Source: Salipiger abyssi (GTDB taxonomy: Bacteria; Pseudomonadota; Alphaproteobacteria; Rhodobacterales; Rhodobacteraceae). Taken from it: a DNA stretch of 64,000 nt. The notes under the pieces are model-generated. The model was not told the DNA's origin. It did no database searches and saw only the letters and a list, made by a program, of their open reading frames with translations. Of the stretch, positions 17,741-26,659 are shown piece after piece. The translations under genes were made by a program, and so were the position numbers. The stretch spans positions 62,001 to 126,000 of the forward strand of contig NZ_CP015093.1 of assembly GCF_001975705.1 (NCBI RefSeq), read 5' to 3'. Positions within the stretch are counted from its first letter, which is position 1; each line of letters starts with the position of its first letter.

Positions 17741-18910
17741 ATGAAATTAGGCGATACGATCTATCTGGACCATCAAGCCACAACGCCGCTCGATTCGCGG
17801 ATTTTGGAAGCTATGAGTCCATATATGGCAGGGTGCTTCGGGAACCCACACGCCTCGGAACACATCATCGGCTGGCGCGCGATGCAGGTTGTCGAAGAAG
17901 CAGCCACGGCAGTTGGTGACCTTATCGGTGCCGACCCTGACGAGATTATCTTCACGTCGGGCGCGACAGAAGCAAACAACCTCGCTCTTCTTGGCGTAGC
18001 AAGGCGTGCAGCCGCGGGCAAGAGGAAGCGCATCCTGCTCGGCGCCACCGAACACAAATGTGTCCTGGAGATCGGACGAGTGCTCCGCGACGAGATAGGG
18101 TTCGCCGTCTCGCACATACCGGTGGACTCGGCGGGTCGCCTAGACATGGACGCGCTGGAGGCTGAGCTCGACGAAGAGGTTCTTCTCGTCTCGGTGATGC
18201 CGGTGAATAACGAAATCGGAACTATTCAAGATGTTGCCGCGATCTCGCGCATTGTCTCAGGCTACGGCAGCCTCCTCCACTGCGACGCAGCACAAGCTCC
18301 TTGTGCATTAGACCTTTCATCTTTGACACAACATGCGGACTTGATCAGCCTATCCGGGCACAAAATGTATGGACCGATGGGTGTTGGTGCGCTTTTTGCG
18401 CGACGTGAGCTGCACGATCAGATGGCCCCCATCATCCATGGCGGCGGTCAGCAACGGGGGCTACGATCCGGCACGCTGCCGATGCCTCTTTGCATTGGCC
18501 TAGGCGCAGCAGCGAAGCTAATGACGGGCCACGAAGCAACAAATGAACGCAAAGCAATAGCTGCCCGCAGCGACCTGTTTAAGGAACTTTTGGAAGGCTT
18601 ACCCTGCAGGGTGTGGGTCAACGGCCCAACTAACGCGGCGGAACGGCATCCGGGCAACATTAATTTAGGATTTGAAGGCGTCCAGGCCGCTGACCTGCTG
18701 AGCCGTTTGCAGCCGAGGCTGGCAGCGTCCACCGGCTCCGCCTGCACAAGCGGCATTCCCGAACCCTCACACGTTCTTCGGGCCATTGGCCTTAGTGAAG
18801 ATGAAGCCGCCTGCTCGATCAGGTTTAGCCTCGGCCGGCACACAACTGATGATGCCGTGAAAGAGGCGGCTCGCATTATTCAAGATGCACTTAGGGTCTG
18901 GACCCATTAA
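17741..18910 (+). CDS. Cysteine desulfurase (DndA/IscS-like)
   Basis: The 389-residue PLP enzyme contains the family motifs YLDHQATTPL at the N-terminus, SGATEANNLAL, SGHKMYGPMGVGAL with the PLP-binding K208, and STGSACTSG with the persulfide-forming C335. It removes sulfur from L-cysteine and passes it to an acceptor. Lying divergently next to a DndC-like gene rather than in an isc or suf operon, it is best read as the dedicated sulfur donor of the phosphorothioation-like module, equivalent to DndA. Its own promoter is weak by eye (region 17690-17735). A housekeeping Fe-S role cannot be excluded but the context argues against it. Confidence 0.85.
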   Translation: MKLGDTIYLDHQATTPLDSRILEAMSPYMAGCFGNPHASEHIIGWRAMQVVEEAATAVGDLIGADPDEIIFTSGATEANNLALLGVARRAAAGKRKRILLGATEHKCVLEIGRVLRDEIGFAVSHIPVDSAGRLDMDALEAELDEEVLLVSVMPVNNEIGTIQDVAAISRIVSGYGSLLHCDAAQAPCALDLSSLTQHADLISLSGHKMYGPMGVGALFARRELHDQMAPIIHGGGQQRGLRSGTLPMPLCIGLGAAAKLMTGHEATNERKAIAARSDLFKELLEGLPCRVWVNGPTNAAERHPGNINLGFEGVQAADLLSRLQPRLAASTGSACTSGIPEPSHVLRAIGLSEDEAACSIRFSLGRHTTDDAVKEAARIIQDALRVWTH

Positions 18911-18968
18911 TCGGCTTGCGACCACCTTCTCGGCGTGTTTCACGCTCCCGAACTGATGGGGGCATGAT

Positions 18969-19944
18969 GGCTTTGTTGCGCAAAGGCGGATGTAGGATTC
19001 ATCTGGTGAATCCAGCGTGGTAGCTGCCCTGCATGAGCAGACCTCTCCCCCCGAGCTACAAGACCAAGAACTGGCCGGCCTACAACGAAGCGCTGAAGCA
19101 GCGTGGCTCCCTGACGATCTGGTTCGACCCGGACATGGTCTGGGTGCCGCCCGCCACGGGCAAGCAAGGGCGTCAGCCGCAGTATGGCGACGCCGCGATT
19201 CAGACCTGCCTGACGATGAAGGTTCTGTTTGGCATGGCGCTCAGGCAGACGACTGGCTTCGTCGAGAGCCCCTTGCGTCTGGTCGGTCTCGACTGGAGCG
19301 CGCCGGATTTCAGCACGCTCAGCAGGCGCCAGAAGAACATGGCGGTGAACATTCCCTACCGTGGCTCGAAGGGGCCACTGAACCTGCTCATCGACAGCAC
19401 CGGCATAAAGGCGGAGGGCGAAGGCGAGTGGCACGCCCGAAAGCATGGCGCGCGAAACGCCGCCTGTGGCGCAAGATCCATAACGGTGTCGATGAGCAGA
19501 CGCTGGAAATTCGGGCCATCGAGGTCACCGGTAGCAATGTCGGCGATGCGCCAATGCTTCCCGAGCTGCTGGATCAGATCCCGGCGGACGTCGAGATCTG
19601 ATCGGTCACCGCGGACGGCGCATACGATACCCGCAAGTGCCACAACGCGGTCGCAGATCGAGGCGCCCACGCCGTCATCCCGCCCCGCAAAAATGCCAAG
19701 CCGTGATGCGCGTTGCACTGATGAACCGCTTCTCGGCCCTCGGCACCGCCGGGATCGCCTGACAAAGACCGGTAAAGGGGCCGTCACTCCTCAAGCCATC
19801 GTTCCGCGACAACGCCGCGGTGGCCTTGAAGGTGCAGCAGGCCAAACTTGGACTAGCCCTAACATGTCGTCGCCGCGATCTTCACAAAAGGCATCCGCGA
19901 AAAATTTGGTACTTGGTACACAAGATAACCGCTTAGTGTATTGA
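18969..19944 (+). mobile_element. IS5-family (IS903-like) insertion sequence, decayed
   Basis: The left terminal repeat GGCTTTGTTGCG is at 18969-18980. The transposase opens at 19033 (MSRPLPPSYKTKNWPAYNEAL) and continues through LLIDSTGIKAEGEGEWHARKHG. It then shifts frame near 19435-19450, where the neighbouring frame carries RKIHNGVDEQTLEIRAIEVTG and LPELLDQIPADVEI before a stop at 19601. A further relic, IPPRKNAKP, lies near 19680. The C-terminal third is lost and no matching right-end repeat was found. It is a dead copy marking the right edge of the phosphorothioation-like cluster. Confidence 0.85.
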
Positions 19945-20294
19945 TTATATAAAAATATTCTGGATCAAACCGTCCAATCCATCATGGGTGCCACGGCAAG
20001 CCGTGACGCGTATTTTGCATTTACTTTCATACACTTACTCTCCGCATACGCAGACAGCCACCTAACGGGATTTCTCGTGATTCCCGGGGGTTTTCCCCGG
20101 TTTCCGGGGGTTTTTCAAGACAGCTTGCTACTGAGTAGCAACATCCATCCCGCCAATCATGTCCGAGCCAGAGCTCCGCCAGGGTCAGGCGAAGCACCTG
20201 ATTCTGGCTGCGCCTCGACTTACCCCATTCGGACGGTTTCCGGCCAGATCGAAGTGACACCACGTTCTCAACGATCAACAAGAAAGGGACGGTC
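19945..20294. other. Gene-free region beside the decayed IS
   Basis: AT-rich at its left end (19920-20050) and without a credible gene. It contains a terminator-like hairpin (20095-20115), listed separately. Confidence 0.4.
20095..20115 (+). terminator. Rho-independent terminator-like hairpin
   Basis: CCCCGG-TTT-CCGGGG (20095-20109) followed by GTTTTT (20110-20115) has the form of an intrinsic terminator on the plus strand. The gene it once served is not evident; the decayed IS lies to its left. Confidence 0.5.
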
Positions 20295-20946
20295 ATGTCT
20301 CACACGACCCAAGTTAGCTCCAAGAATCTACTCCAGCAAATCTCGCGTGACCGCGCAGCGGGTTCTCCATTTGCCTTCCGCGCAGAACTGCCCGCCCAGC
20401 CGCGACCTGCCGAAAGTTCCGGGACCAGCAAGAAAGTCTCTTCGCGAAAGCCGAAACAGACCAAGCGGGCGCAGGTTTCGACCAAAGCGGACAACTCTCC
20501 CACAGTAGAAGACTGTTCGGACGAACCCTTCATTTCGGCACGCGCTCCGAAAGACGGCCTTCCGAGATACTGCGCGCAAATCCGTCGCAGGACCGACGGT
20601 GGCCCAATCGCTATAAGCAAGACGTTCTCAAGCCTCCATGAAAATCATCCTTTCCATGCCCAGGACGTCGGAGTTCATTTTCCCATACAACCCGCGTTCA
20701 GTGGGCACCGCTTTTCGACGCCACCGGGAGCGCGTCAAGATTGACGATCTGCGTTTTCACGATCTTCGGCACGAAGGTATCAGCCGTCTGTTCGAGAAGG
20801 GAAAGCGTGACCATTTCGTGATGAAGACCTCAGGGCATCAGTCTCGAAGCTGCTTGGATCGGTATGTGAATGTCGAAAAGAAGGGCGATAAATTCAAGAA
20901 TTGGCACTGGCTGGACTGGGTTCTGGAATACTGGGCCAGCATCTGA
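20295..20946 (+). pseudogene. Tyrosine integrase with internal deletion and frameshift
   Basis: The first frame (20295-20744) contains PRYCAQIRRRTDGGP and SKTFSSL, resembling the arm-type N-terminal domain of phage-like integrases. A different frame (20638-20946) carries the C-terminal catalytic part: FHDLRHEGISRLFE (the HxLRH box) and TSGHQSRSCLDRYVN (G-H and the tyrosine nucleophile). The region between them that should hold the first catalytic Arg and the central core is missing, and the frames do not join. This is the remains of an integrase from an older genomic island. A functional product is unlikely. Confidence 0.7.
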
Positions 20947-21388
20947 TCACCTGCCGACTCCGTGACTTCGGCGCGTTTTCTGGCGACAGGGCCACACCTG
21001 AGTCGTGACTCAGGTCTGTTGGGAAATTCCTTGGCGGCTTGCTCTGAGCAGCTGGAGGTTCGGCGCCTATAAGGCAAGGAGGAAAAGTGTAGTTGGCTAA
21101 GGCAGGGCTTTCCGATCGTCAACCTTCCCCGATTGGAACTGGCACGACGCGAACAGCCCAGGGCAGCGTCGGCACGGTCCTGGCAATCTCCGTCATGGCG
21201 TGATCTGCCTGGTGCTCGCCGTCTCCAGTTGGGTGGGGTGTTGCATCACCCCGAAATGACGCCACTCGCGATCCCCGACCACCGTCGCGACACGACCACG
21301 CTCGTCATGCCCAGCAGACTTCCGCAAAGGAACTTTTCCGCGTCCTGCAGTTCGATCTCAATTCCTACGCAGCAACCATGCGGAGGTA
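20947..21388. other. Gene-free region
   Basis: About 440 bases between the integrase remnant and the PrtN-like gene. Frames here are short and lack similarity or ribosome-binding sites. I see no RNA gene or attachment-site repeat. Confidence 0.4.
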
Positions 21389-21667
21389 ATGATGACAACA
21401 CTTGATATGCTCCTGGCCCACTTCGGCGGCACACCCGTAATTCCTCTTGAGGTGGCGGCTCAATACTGGGGCTATGAGGCAGACACATTGGCCAGGAAAG
21501 CCGACAGTGGGGAGGTTCGAGTACCCTACTTTCGGCTCGACGAACGTCAGAAGGCAGCTCGTCTCATGATGCTTACAGACATTGCCACTATCATCGAGGA
21601 GCGCCATCGTGCAGCGCGCGCCAACTTTGAGAAGAAATGGCAAGACGATGGTGAAGAAGACGGCTGA
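21389..21667 (+). CDS. PrtN-family (pyocin activator-like) DNA-binding protein
   Basis: The 92-residue protein matches the PrtN family pattern: a start like TTLDMLLAHFGGTPVIPLE, a YWGYEADTLARKADSGEVRVPYFRLDERQKA core, and a helix MMLTDIATIIEERHRA. PrtN activates pyocin genes in Pseudomonas. In alphaproteobacterial islands, small PrtN-like proteins often sit near integrases and may act like excisionase or AlpA-type regulators. A strong GGAGG lies just upstream. Two adjacent ATG codons (21389 and 21392) are both possible starts. With the integrase next to it in ruins, its target is unclear. Confidence 0.75.
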   Translation: MMTTLDMLLAHFGGTPVIPLEVAAQYWGYEADTLARKADSGEVRVPYFRLDERQKAARLMMLTDIATIIEERHRAARANFEKKWQDDGEEDG

Positions 21668-21702
21668 CATGCTATGCGAATAGAGGAAGCTGAAGGGAAC
21701 AA

Positions 21703-22221
21703 ATGACAGGTCGCAAGCTCTCAACTCGATCCTCAACCGAGAGGTTCACACCCAAGGGGCCTTCGAGTGTCAATTCCGGCGCGGTAGCAGGGCAGATCGT
21801 CTATCTCTCCCAAGCCGAGGAAGATGACGCCGACTGCGCGGTGATCGACACGCCCCCTCATGCCGGCGACATGATCGACGCGGCGCCCCCTGCGGCGGAT
21901 CTGGTGGTCATTCCCATTCGGCCGGGTCTTTTTGACATCAACGCGGCCGCGGGCACGGTAGAGATCATGAAGCAGACCGGCCGGCCAGCGATCTTCGTTT
22001 TGAGCCAGGTGGCGGCGGTCGGGCCCGAGGGCGACGACACCGCGGCGGTGCTGCAGGAACTTTACCCGGACGTGCCAGTGGCCAAGGCCCGACTCGGCCA
22101 GCGCAAGGCGTTCACGCAGGCGCTGATCTCCGGACAAGCGATCACCGAGTTCGACCGACCGAGCTCGAAAGCGGTTGGCGAGATCAAGCCGCTGTTTCGG
22201 GAGGTGCGGAGCAAGCTGTGA
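21703..22221 (+). pseudogene. ParA-family ATPase, N-terminally truncated
   Basis: From about residue 33 the frame matches the middle and C-terminus of ParA plasmid-partition ATPases: DCAVIDTPPHAG (Walker B area), ADLVVIPIRPGLFDI, and the C-terminal RLGQRKAFTQALISGQAITEF. The Walker A KGGVGKTT segment is missing and the first 30 residues are unrelated. Without Walker A it cannot work as a partition ATPase. No parB was found beside it. Together with the iterons near 29.7 kb it suggests that plasmid backbone was once here. Confidence 0.75.
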
Positions 22222-22323
22222 CACGGCCATGCACCCTCTGACAGGCAGAACCTGAAATTACCTGAGACTGTGCGAGCGACCAATATTCCTTGTAAAAAAG
22301 GGCTTAGCGCGTAGGAGATATCT

Positions 22324-25320
22324 TTGCCGGACAAAACAAGCATGATTGGCCGAGGCTCCGAATGGCATCGCTGGGACCCGCACATCCATGTTCCAGGGAC
22401 AGTGCTGAATGATCAATTCGGCGATGACGAAGAGGCCTGGGATAGATACCTCACGGGGCTGGAGACCTCGTCCCCCAAGATAGAAGTGATCGGCGCCACC
22501 GACTACTACCTCACGGGCACCTACGAGGAACTCAGACGCTATCATGACGCGGGCCGCCTGCCTGATGTGCGGATGATCTTTCCGAACGTGGAGGTCCGCC
22601 TCGAGGCTGCAGCAAAGAGAGGTTTTATCAACCTCCACCTCCTCGTCAGTCCCGACGATCCAGACCATCTCGATCAGCTTCACCGCATTCTCCAGCGCCT
22701 CCAGTTTCAGGCCTATGAAGACACCTTCAACTGCCCCCGACCGGATCTCATCGCGCTCGGGAAAGCAGCCGACCCAACGATCAAGGATGACAAGGCAGCG
22801 CTTAAATATGGCGCAACGCAGTTCAAGGTGAACTTCCCGCAACTCAGGGAGGTCCTGGGTCGGAGTAGTTGGGCCAAGGAGAACATTCTTGTTGCCGTCG
22901 CCGCCGGGACCAACGACGGCACTTCTGGTCTTCAGGATGCTGCGGATACAACTACCCGCAAGGAAATCGAGAGATTCGCCAACATCATCTTCTCGAGCGC
23001 TCCCAGTCAAAGGGAGTTTTGGATAGGCCAGAAGGGCCTCTCCAAGGACGATCTTCTACAAGCATACGGAGGCTGCAAGCCCTGCCTTCACGGCAGTGAT
23101 GCCCACGAACAGAAGAAAGTCGGGCAACCAGATCAGGATCGCTTTTCCTGGATCAAGGGAGGCCTGGTATTCGACGCGCTTCGGCAAGCATGCATCGACC
23201 CCGAAGGCCGAGCCTATGTCGGGACTGAACCACCGCAAACGCCGACGCCATCGCAGGTGATTTCTCACGTCTCTATCGAGAATGCGCCATGGGCCCGAAC
23301 TCCAGAAATCCCTCTAAACCCGGGCCTTGTTGCGATCATCGGAGCACGGGGATCCGGAAAAACTGCGCTCGCGGATATCATCGCTTCTGGATGTGACTCG
23401 ATTGATGAGGCGGCCTGGAAGGCCGAAGAGAACAACAGCCCGTCCTTCCTGACGCGTGCACGAGACCTTCTCGATGACGGGACCACGACGCTCACATGGG
23501 GAGGGGGTGCGACGGCAACTCGCCGCCTGGACGGCAGCGATGCCAACGGCCCGGCCGCGTATCATCGAGCAAGATACCTGTCCCAACAATTCGTCGAGGA
23601 TCTGTGTTCTGCGGCAGGGGCGTCCGACGGACTAATCGCAGAGATCGAGCGCGTGATCTTCGATGCTCACCAAGATGACGATCGAGAGGGAGCCATCGAT
23701 TTCGCCGAACTTCGCGGATTCAGGACCGACCGATTTCGTCAAGCAAGGAAACGTGAGGCAGAAGCGATCTCCGACATTTCGGATCGCGTTGCCGCCGAAA
23801 TCGAGAAGAAGGAATCCCTTCCCTCCCTGAGAAGACAGATCGGGGAGAAAGAGGCCCTCATCAAGGGATACAATTCCGACCTCGCGAAGCATGTCGTGAA
23901 GGGAAGCGAGCAGCAGGCCGAAAGGCATGCCGAGATCGGGCGAGCCACACAGACACTACGCAGCAAGATCCAGGCCCTCGGGACCCAGAAGAGGAGCTTC
24001 ATCGCCCTCCAGGACGAAGTTGCGAGCACCCGGTCGACCAAGGCCCCAGAACTCTTGCGGCAGGCCAAGGAGCGGCATCAGCAGAGCGGAATGAAGCCAG
24101 ATGAGTGGGAGGAATTCCTTCTCATATACAAGGGTGATGTCGACAAGAGCCTGACAAGCTACATCGAGGCCGCCGACAAGAAGATCGAGGAATTGACCGG
24201 GCCTCCTGTCGCCGAACCAAAACCTGGCGACGCTCTAATTGCAGAAGGGACCGACCTAACCACGCTACCCCTGAACACCCTTCAGGCGGAAGCCACGCGC
24301 CTGGAGGCGATGCTGAGCGCGGACAAGGTTATTCGCGAGCGGTATGCCGCCCTCTCCAAGAAGATCGCGCAAGAAACCTCGACGCTGAACGCCCTGAAGG
24401 ACCGCCTGAAGGATGCGGAGGGGGCGGCCGAACGCCAGAAAGAACTACAGACAGAGCGCCTGGATGCCTACGAGCGCCTGTTCGAGGCGATCATCAAGGA
24501 GCAAAAAGCCCTCGCAGACCTTTACGCTCCTCTCATGCTTCGGTTGGCCGAGGCATCAGGCACTCTCAGAAAACTTGGCTTCTCGGTCCGTCGTGTAGTC
24601 GATGTGGATGCTTGGGGCGAGGTAGCTGAAGAAGAGTTGCTCGACAGGCGCAAATCCGGGCCGTTCCAAGGTCGCCGGACCCTGATCGCAGCAGCCGATG
24701 CGGATCTGCGCACTGCATGGGAGAACGGAACCTCCAAGGAAATCCGTGATGCGCTGGATGATTTTATCAAGAAGTATCAAGCTGCCCTTCTAAGCCACGC
24801 GCAGTATTCCGAGAGCAACACCGAAAAATATCGCGCGTGGATGAAGCAGCTCGCGCACTGGCTCTTCGATACTTCCCATATTTCCGTTAGCTATGAAATT
24901 CTCTACGACGGACTCGATATTCGCAAGCTCTCCCCCGGGACCCGTGGCATCGTTCTGCTGTTGCTTTACCTGGCGCTGGACGATGCGGATGACCGGCCGC
25001 TCATCATCGACCAGCCCGAGGAGAACCTGGATCCGAAATCCGTCTTCGACGAGCTTGTCTCCCTCTTCATCTCCGCCAAGACCAAGCGCCAAGTGATCAT
25101 GGTCACCCACAATGCGAACCTCGTCATCAATACTGATGCTGATCAGGTCATCATCGCCGATGCCGGTTCTCATTCGTCAGGCGGTCTCCCCGAGATCACT
25201 TACAGAGGCGGAGGCCTTGAGGATTCCGAAATCAGGAGGGCCGTCTGTGACATCCTGGAAGGCGGAGAGCAGGCGTTCCGAGAACGTGCGCGCCGAGTGC
25301 GCGTGAAGTTCGGACGCTGA
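22324..25320 (+). CDS. PHP-domain plus SMC-like ATPase (TrlF/Ppl type)
   Basis: The 998-residue protein starts with a PHP phosphoesterase domain (WHRWDPHIHVPGT with H20 and H22, a later CLHGSDAHE), then an ABC/SMC ATPase. Walker A is GARGSGKT at 340-347, a coiled coil spans about 480-760, and Walker B is PLIIDQPEENLD with D896, followed by MVTHNANLV. This fusion is known as a TrlF-family ATPase and matches the single-gene Ppl anti-phage system. The TTG at 22324 is preferred as start because AGGAG lies six to seven bases upstream; the next ATG (22342) is too far from it. It is followed closely by an abortive-infection gene. Confidence 0.8.
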   Translation: MPDKTSMIGRGSEWHRWDPHIHVPGTVLNDQFGDDEEAWDRYLTGLETSSPKIEVIGATDYYLTGTYEELRRYHDAGRLPDVRMIFPNVEVRLEAAAKRGFINLHLLVSPDDPDHLDQLHRILQRLQFQAYEDTFNCPRPDLIALGKAADPTIKDDKAALKYGATQFKVNFPQLREVLGRSSWAKENILVAVAAGTNDGTSGLQDAADTTTRKEIERFANIIFSSAPSQREFWIGQKGLSKDDLLQAYGGCKPCLHGSDAHEQKKVGQPDQDRFSWIKGGLVFDALRQACIDPEGRAYVGTEPPQTPTPSQVISHVSIENAPWARTPEIPLNPGLVAIIGARGSGKTALADIIASGCDSIDEAAWKAEENNSPSFLTRARDLLDDGTTTLTWGGGATATRRLDGSDANGPAAYHRARYLSQQFVEDLCSAAGASDGLIAEIERVIFDAHQDDDREGAIDFAELRGFRTDRFRQARKREAEAISDISDRVAAEIEKKESLPSLRRQIGEKEALIKGYNSDLAKHVVKGSEQQAERHAEIGRATQTLRSKIQALGTQKRSFIALQDEVASTRSTKAPELLRQAKERHQQSGMKPDEWEEFLLIYKGDVDKSLTSYIEAADKKIEELTGPPVAEPKPGDALIAEGTDLTTLPLNTLQAEATRLEAMLSADKVIRERYAALSKKIAQETSTLNALKDRLKDAEGAAERQKELQTERLDAYERLFEAIIKEQKALADLYAPLMLRLAEASGTLRKLGFSVRRVVDVDAWGEVAEEELLDRRKSGPFQGRRTLIAAADADLRTAWENGTSKEIRDALDDFIKKYQAALLSHAQYSESNTEKYRAWMKQLAHWLFDTSHISVSYEILYDGLDIRKLSPGTRGIVLLLLYLALDDADDRPLIIDQPEENLDPKSVFDELVSLFISAKTKRQVIMVTHNANLVINTDADQVIIADAGSHSSGGLPEITYRGGGLEDSEIRRAVCDILEGGEQAFRERARRVRVKFGR

Positions 25321-25322
25321 GG

Positions 25323-25340
25323 TGTTGGCAGCTGCCAACA
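25323..25340. promoter_or_regulatory. Perfect 18-bp palindrome between two defence genes
   Basis: TGTTGGCAGCTGCCAACA begins two bases after the TrlF-type gene's stop and ends 16 bases before the ATG of the Abi gene. It has no U-tract, so it is unlikely to be a simple terminator. It could be an operator or an mRNA hairpin that limits translation of the second gene. Confidence 0.45.
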
Positions 25341-25356
25341 TCCTTCTCGGCGCGCC

Positions 25357-26619
25357 ATGAGATACCTGAGCATCAGACGCGAAATCGAGGGGAGCCTGCC
25401 CACCGTGGCAGATCTCCTTCGCCAGAAAGGCGAGCACGATGCCCTGCGCGCCATGAGCCAGGCCGACATTGAGATCGACGAGGTCGGCTACGACAACTGG
25501 AACGGCGGCACCGAGCTCTGGACTGTCTTCCTTCGCGTCCCGGTCAGCGTTTTCGTGTCGATCGAGGACAGCCGGAATGAGATCGCCGGGATCATCTCGA
25601 AGAACCTCGAACTCGTCACAGGCAAGGACAATGGATACTGGGTGAGCGCGGAAATCTCGCCGATGCGTGCGCTGCCGCCGGGGCGGCGTCTGCCCGATGG
25701 GAAGATCGGAGAACGGACACGCGCCGCCATCCTCGATGAGATGCGTGCCAGGGAGATCGTCTGGCACGGCGCACTGGATGAAATAGCCTTTCTCAGCCGG
25801 ATCTTCGATTTGAGCTCCCTGCCCTCTCATGACAGCCGGTTCCAGAACGCCGAACAGGACATCTGGCAACACTGCATCAACAACTTCGACTGGTCACAAG
25901 ACTGGGTATACAGCGATCCGCGTTTCCGTCTCTATGCCGCCGATCAGGACACCTTCCTGAAGTTCATCTGCGAGGTTCTCCACCCCATCGTCCGGAAAGA
26001 CGACGCGGAGCAGGATGCGCTCGCCCGGGCGTTCAATGGCCACCTGCGGGCCGACGGATGGGAGCTCGTCGAGGACGCCATCATTGATGGCCGACCGGCT
26101 TATGTGCCGCAACGCAAGGTCCATGCCTTGGGTGGGTCGGTCCAGCGTATCAAGGCCGTGGCGGCCACCCTGAACTCGGACACGCTCTACGAAGACCTGA
26201 GGCGACTCGAACGCATCGGCGACAGCGAACCCGGCGAGGCGATCGCCTTGGCCAAGGAGATCGTGGAGAGCTGCTGCAAGCTGATCCTCGATGACCGGAA
26301 GGTCGCCTATTCCGAAAAGGCCGAGATCCCCGAGCTGCTGAAGCTCCTTCGCAAGGAGATCAAGATCATGCCGGACGGGATCGATGAGAATGCCAAGGGC
26401 GCGAACGAAATCAGGGGCATCCTGACCAGCCTGGGGAACATCGCGCACGCCCTTGCCCCGTTGCGCAACGCTTACGGCAAGGGCCATGGACGCGGGCGCG
26501 ACTTCAAGGGTCTCCAGCCCCGGCATGCGCGTCTCGCGATCGGGGCCGCCAGCACCTTCGTCGACTTCGTTCTCGATCGTCACCTGTCTCAGGTTGCCGC
26601 CGAGACCGCCGAGAGCTGA
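25357..26619 (+). CDS. Abortive infection family protein (Abi_C domain)
   Basis: The 420-residue protein ends with an Abi_C-like domain: a helix with KEIVESCCKLIL, a long helical stretch, then LRNAYGKGHGRGRDF and RHARLAIGAASTFVDFVLD, which is the family signature. The N-terminal half (RYLSIRREIEGSLP onward) and the middle (DNFDWSQDWVYSDPRF) are less characteristic. Abi_C proteins occur in abortive-infection and AbiJ-like systems and are thought to be toxic effectors or regulators. It follows the TrlF-type gene by 36 bases containing a palindrome, and no good ribosome-binding site is seen. It may act independently or as an accessory to that ATPase. Confidence 0.72.
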   Translation: MRYLSIRREIEGSLPTVADLLRQKGEHDALRAMSQADIEIDEVGYDNWNGGTELWTVFLRVPVSVFVSIEDSRNEIAGIISKNLELVTGKDNGYWVSAEISPMRALPPGRRLPDGKIGERTRAAILDEMRAREIVWHGALDEIAFLSRIFDLSSLPSHDSRFQNAEQDIWQHCINNFDWSQDWVYSDPRFRLYAADQDTFLKFICEVLHPIVRKDDAEQDALARAFNGHLRADGWELVEDAIIDGRPAYVPQRKVHALGGSVQRIKAVAATLNSDTLYEDLRRLERIGDSEPGEAIALAKEIVESCCKLILDDRKVAYSEKAEIPELLKLLRKEIKIMPDGIDENAKGANEIRGILTSLGNIAHALAPLRNAYGKGHGRGRDFKGLQPRHARLAIGAASTFVDFVLDRHLSQVAAETAES

Positions 26620-26635
26620 TTGAAATGGACAAGTG

Positions 26636-26650
26636 TAACACTAAGTGTTA
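26636..26650. promoter_or_regulatory. HigA-type operator
   Basis: TAACACT-A-AGTGTTA is a perfect dyad, nested with an overlapping AGTGT-A-ACACT dyad starting at 26632. It ends ten bases before the toxin start. Its position suits binding by the downstream XRE antitoxin for autoregulation. Confidence 0.55.
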
Positions 26651-26659
26651 GGGAGACGC

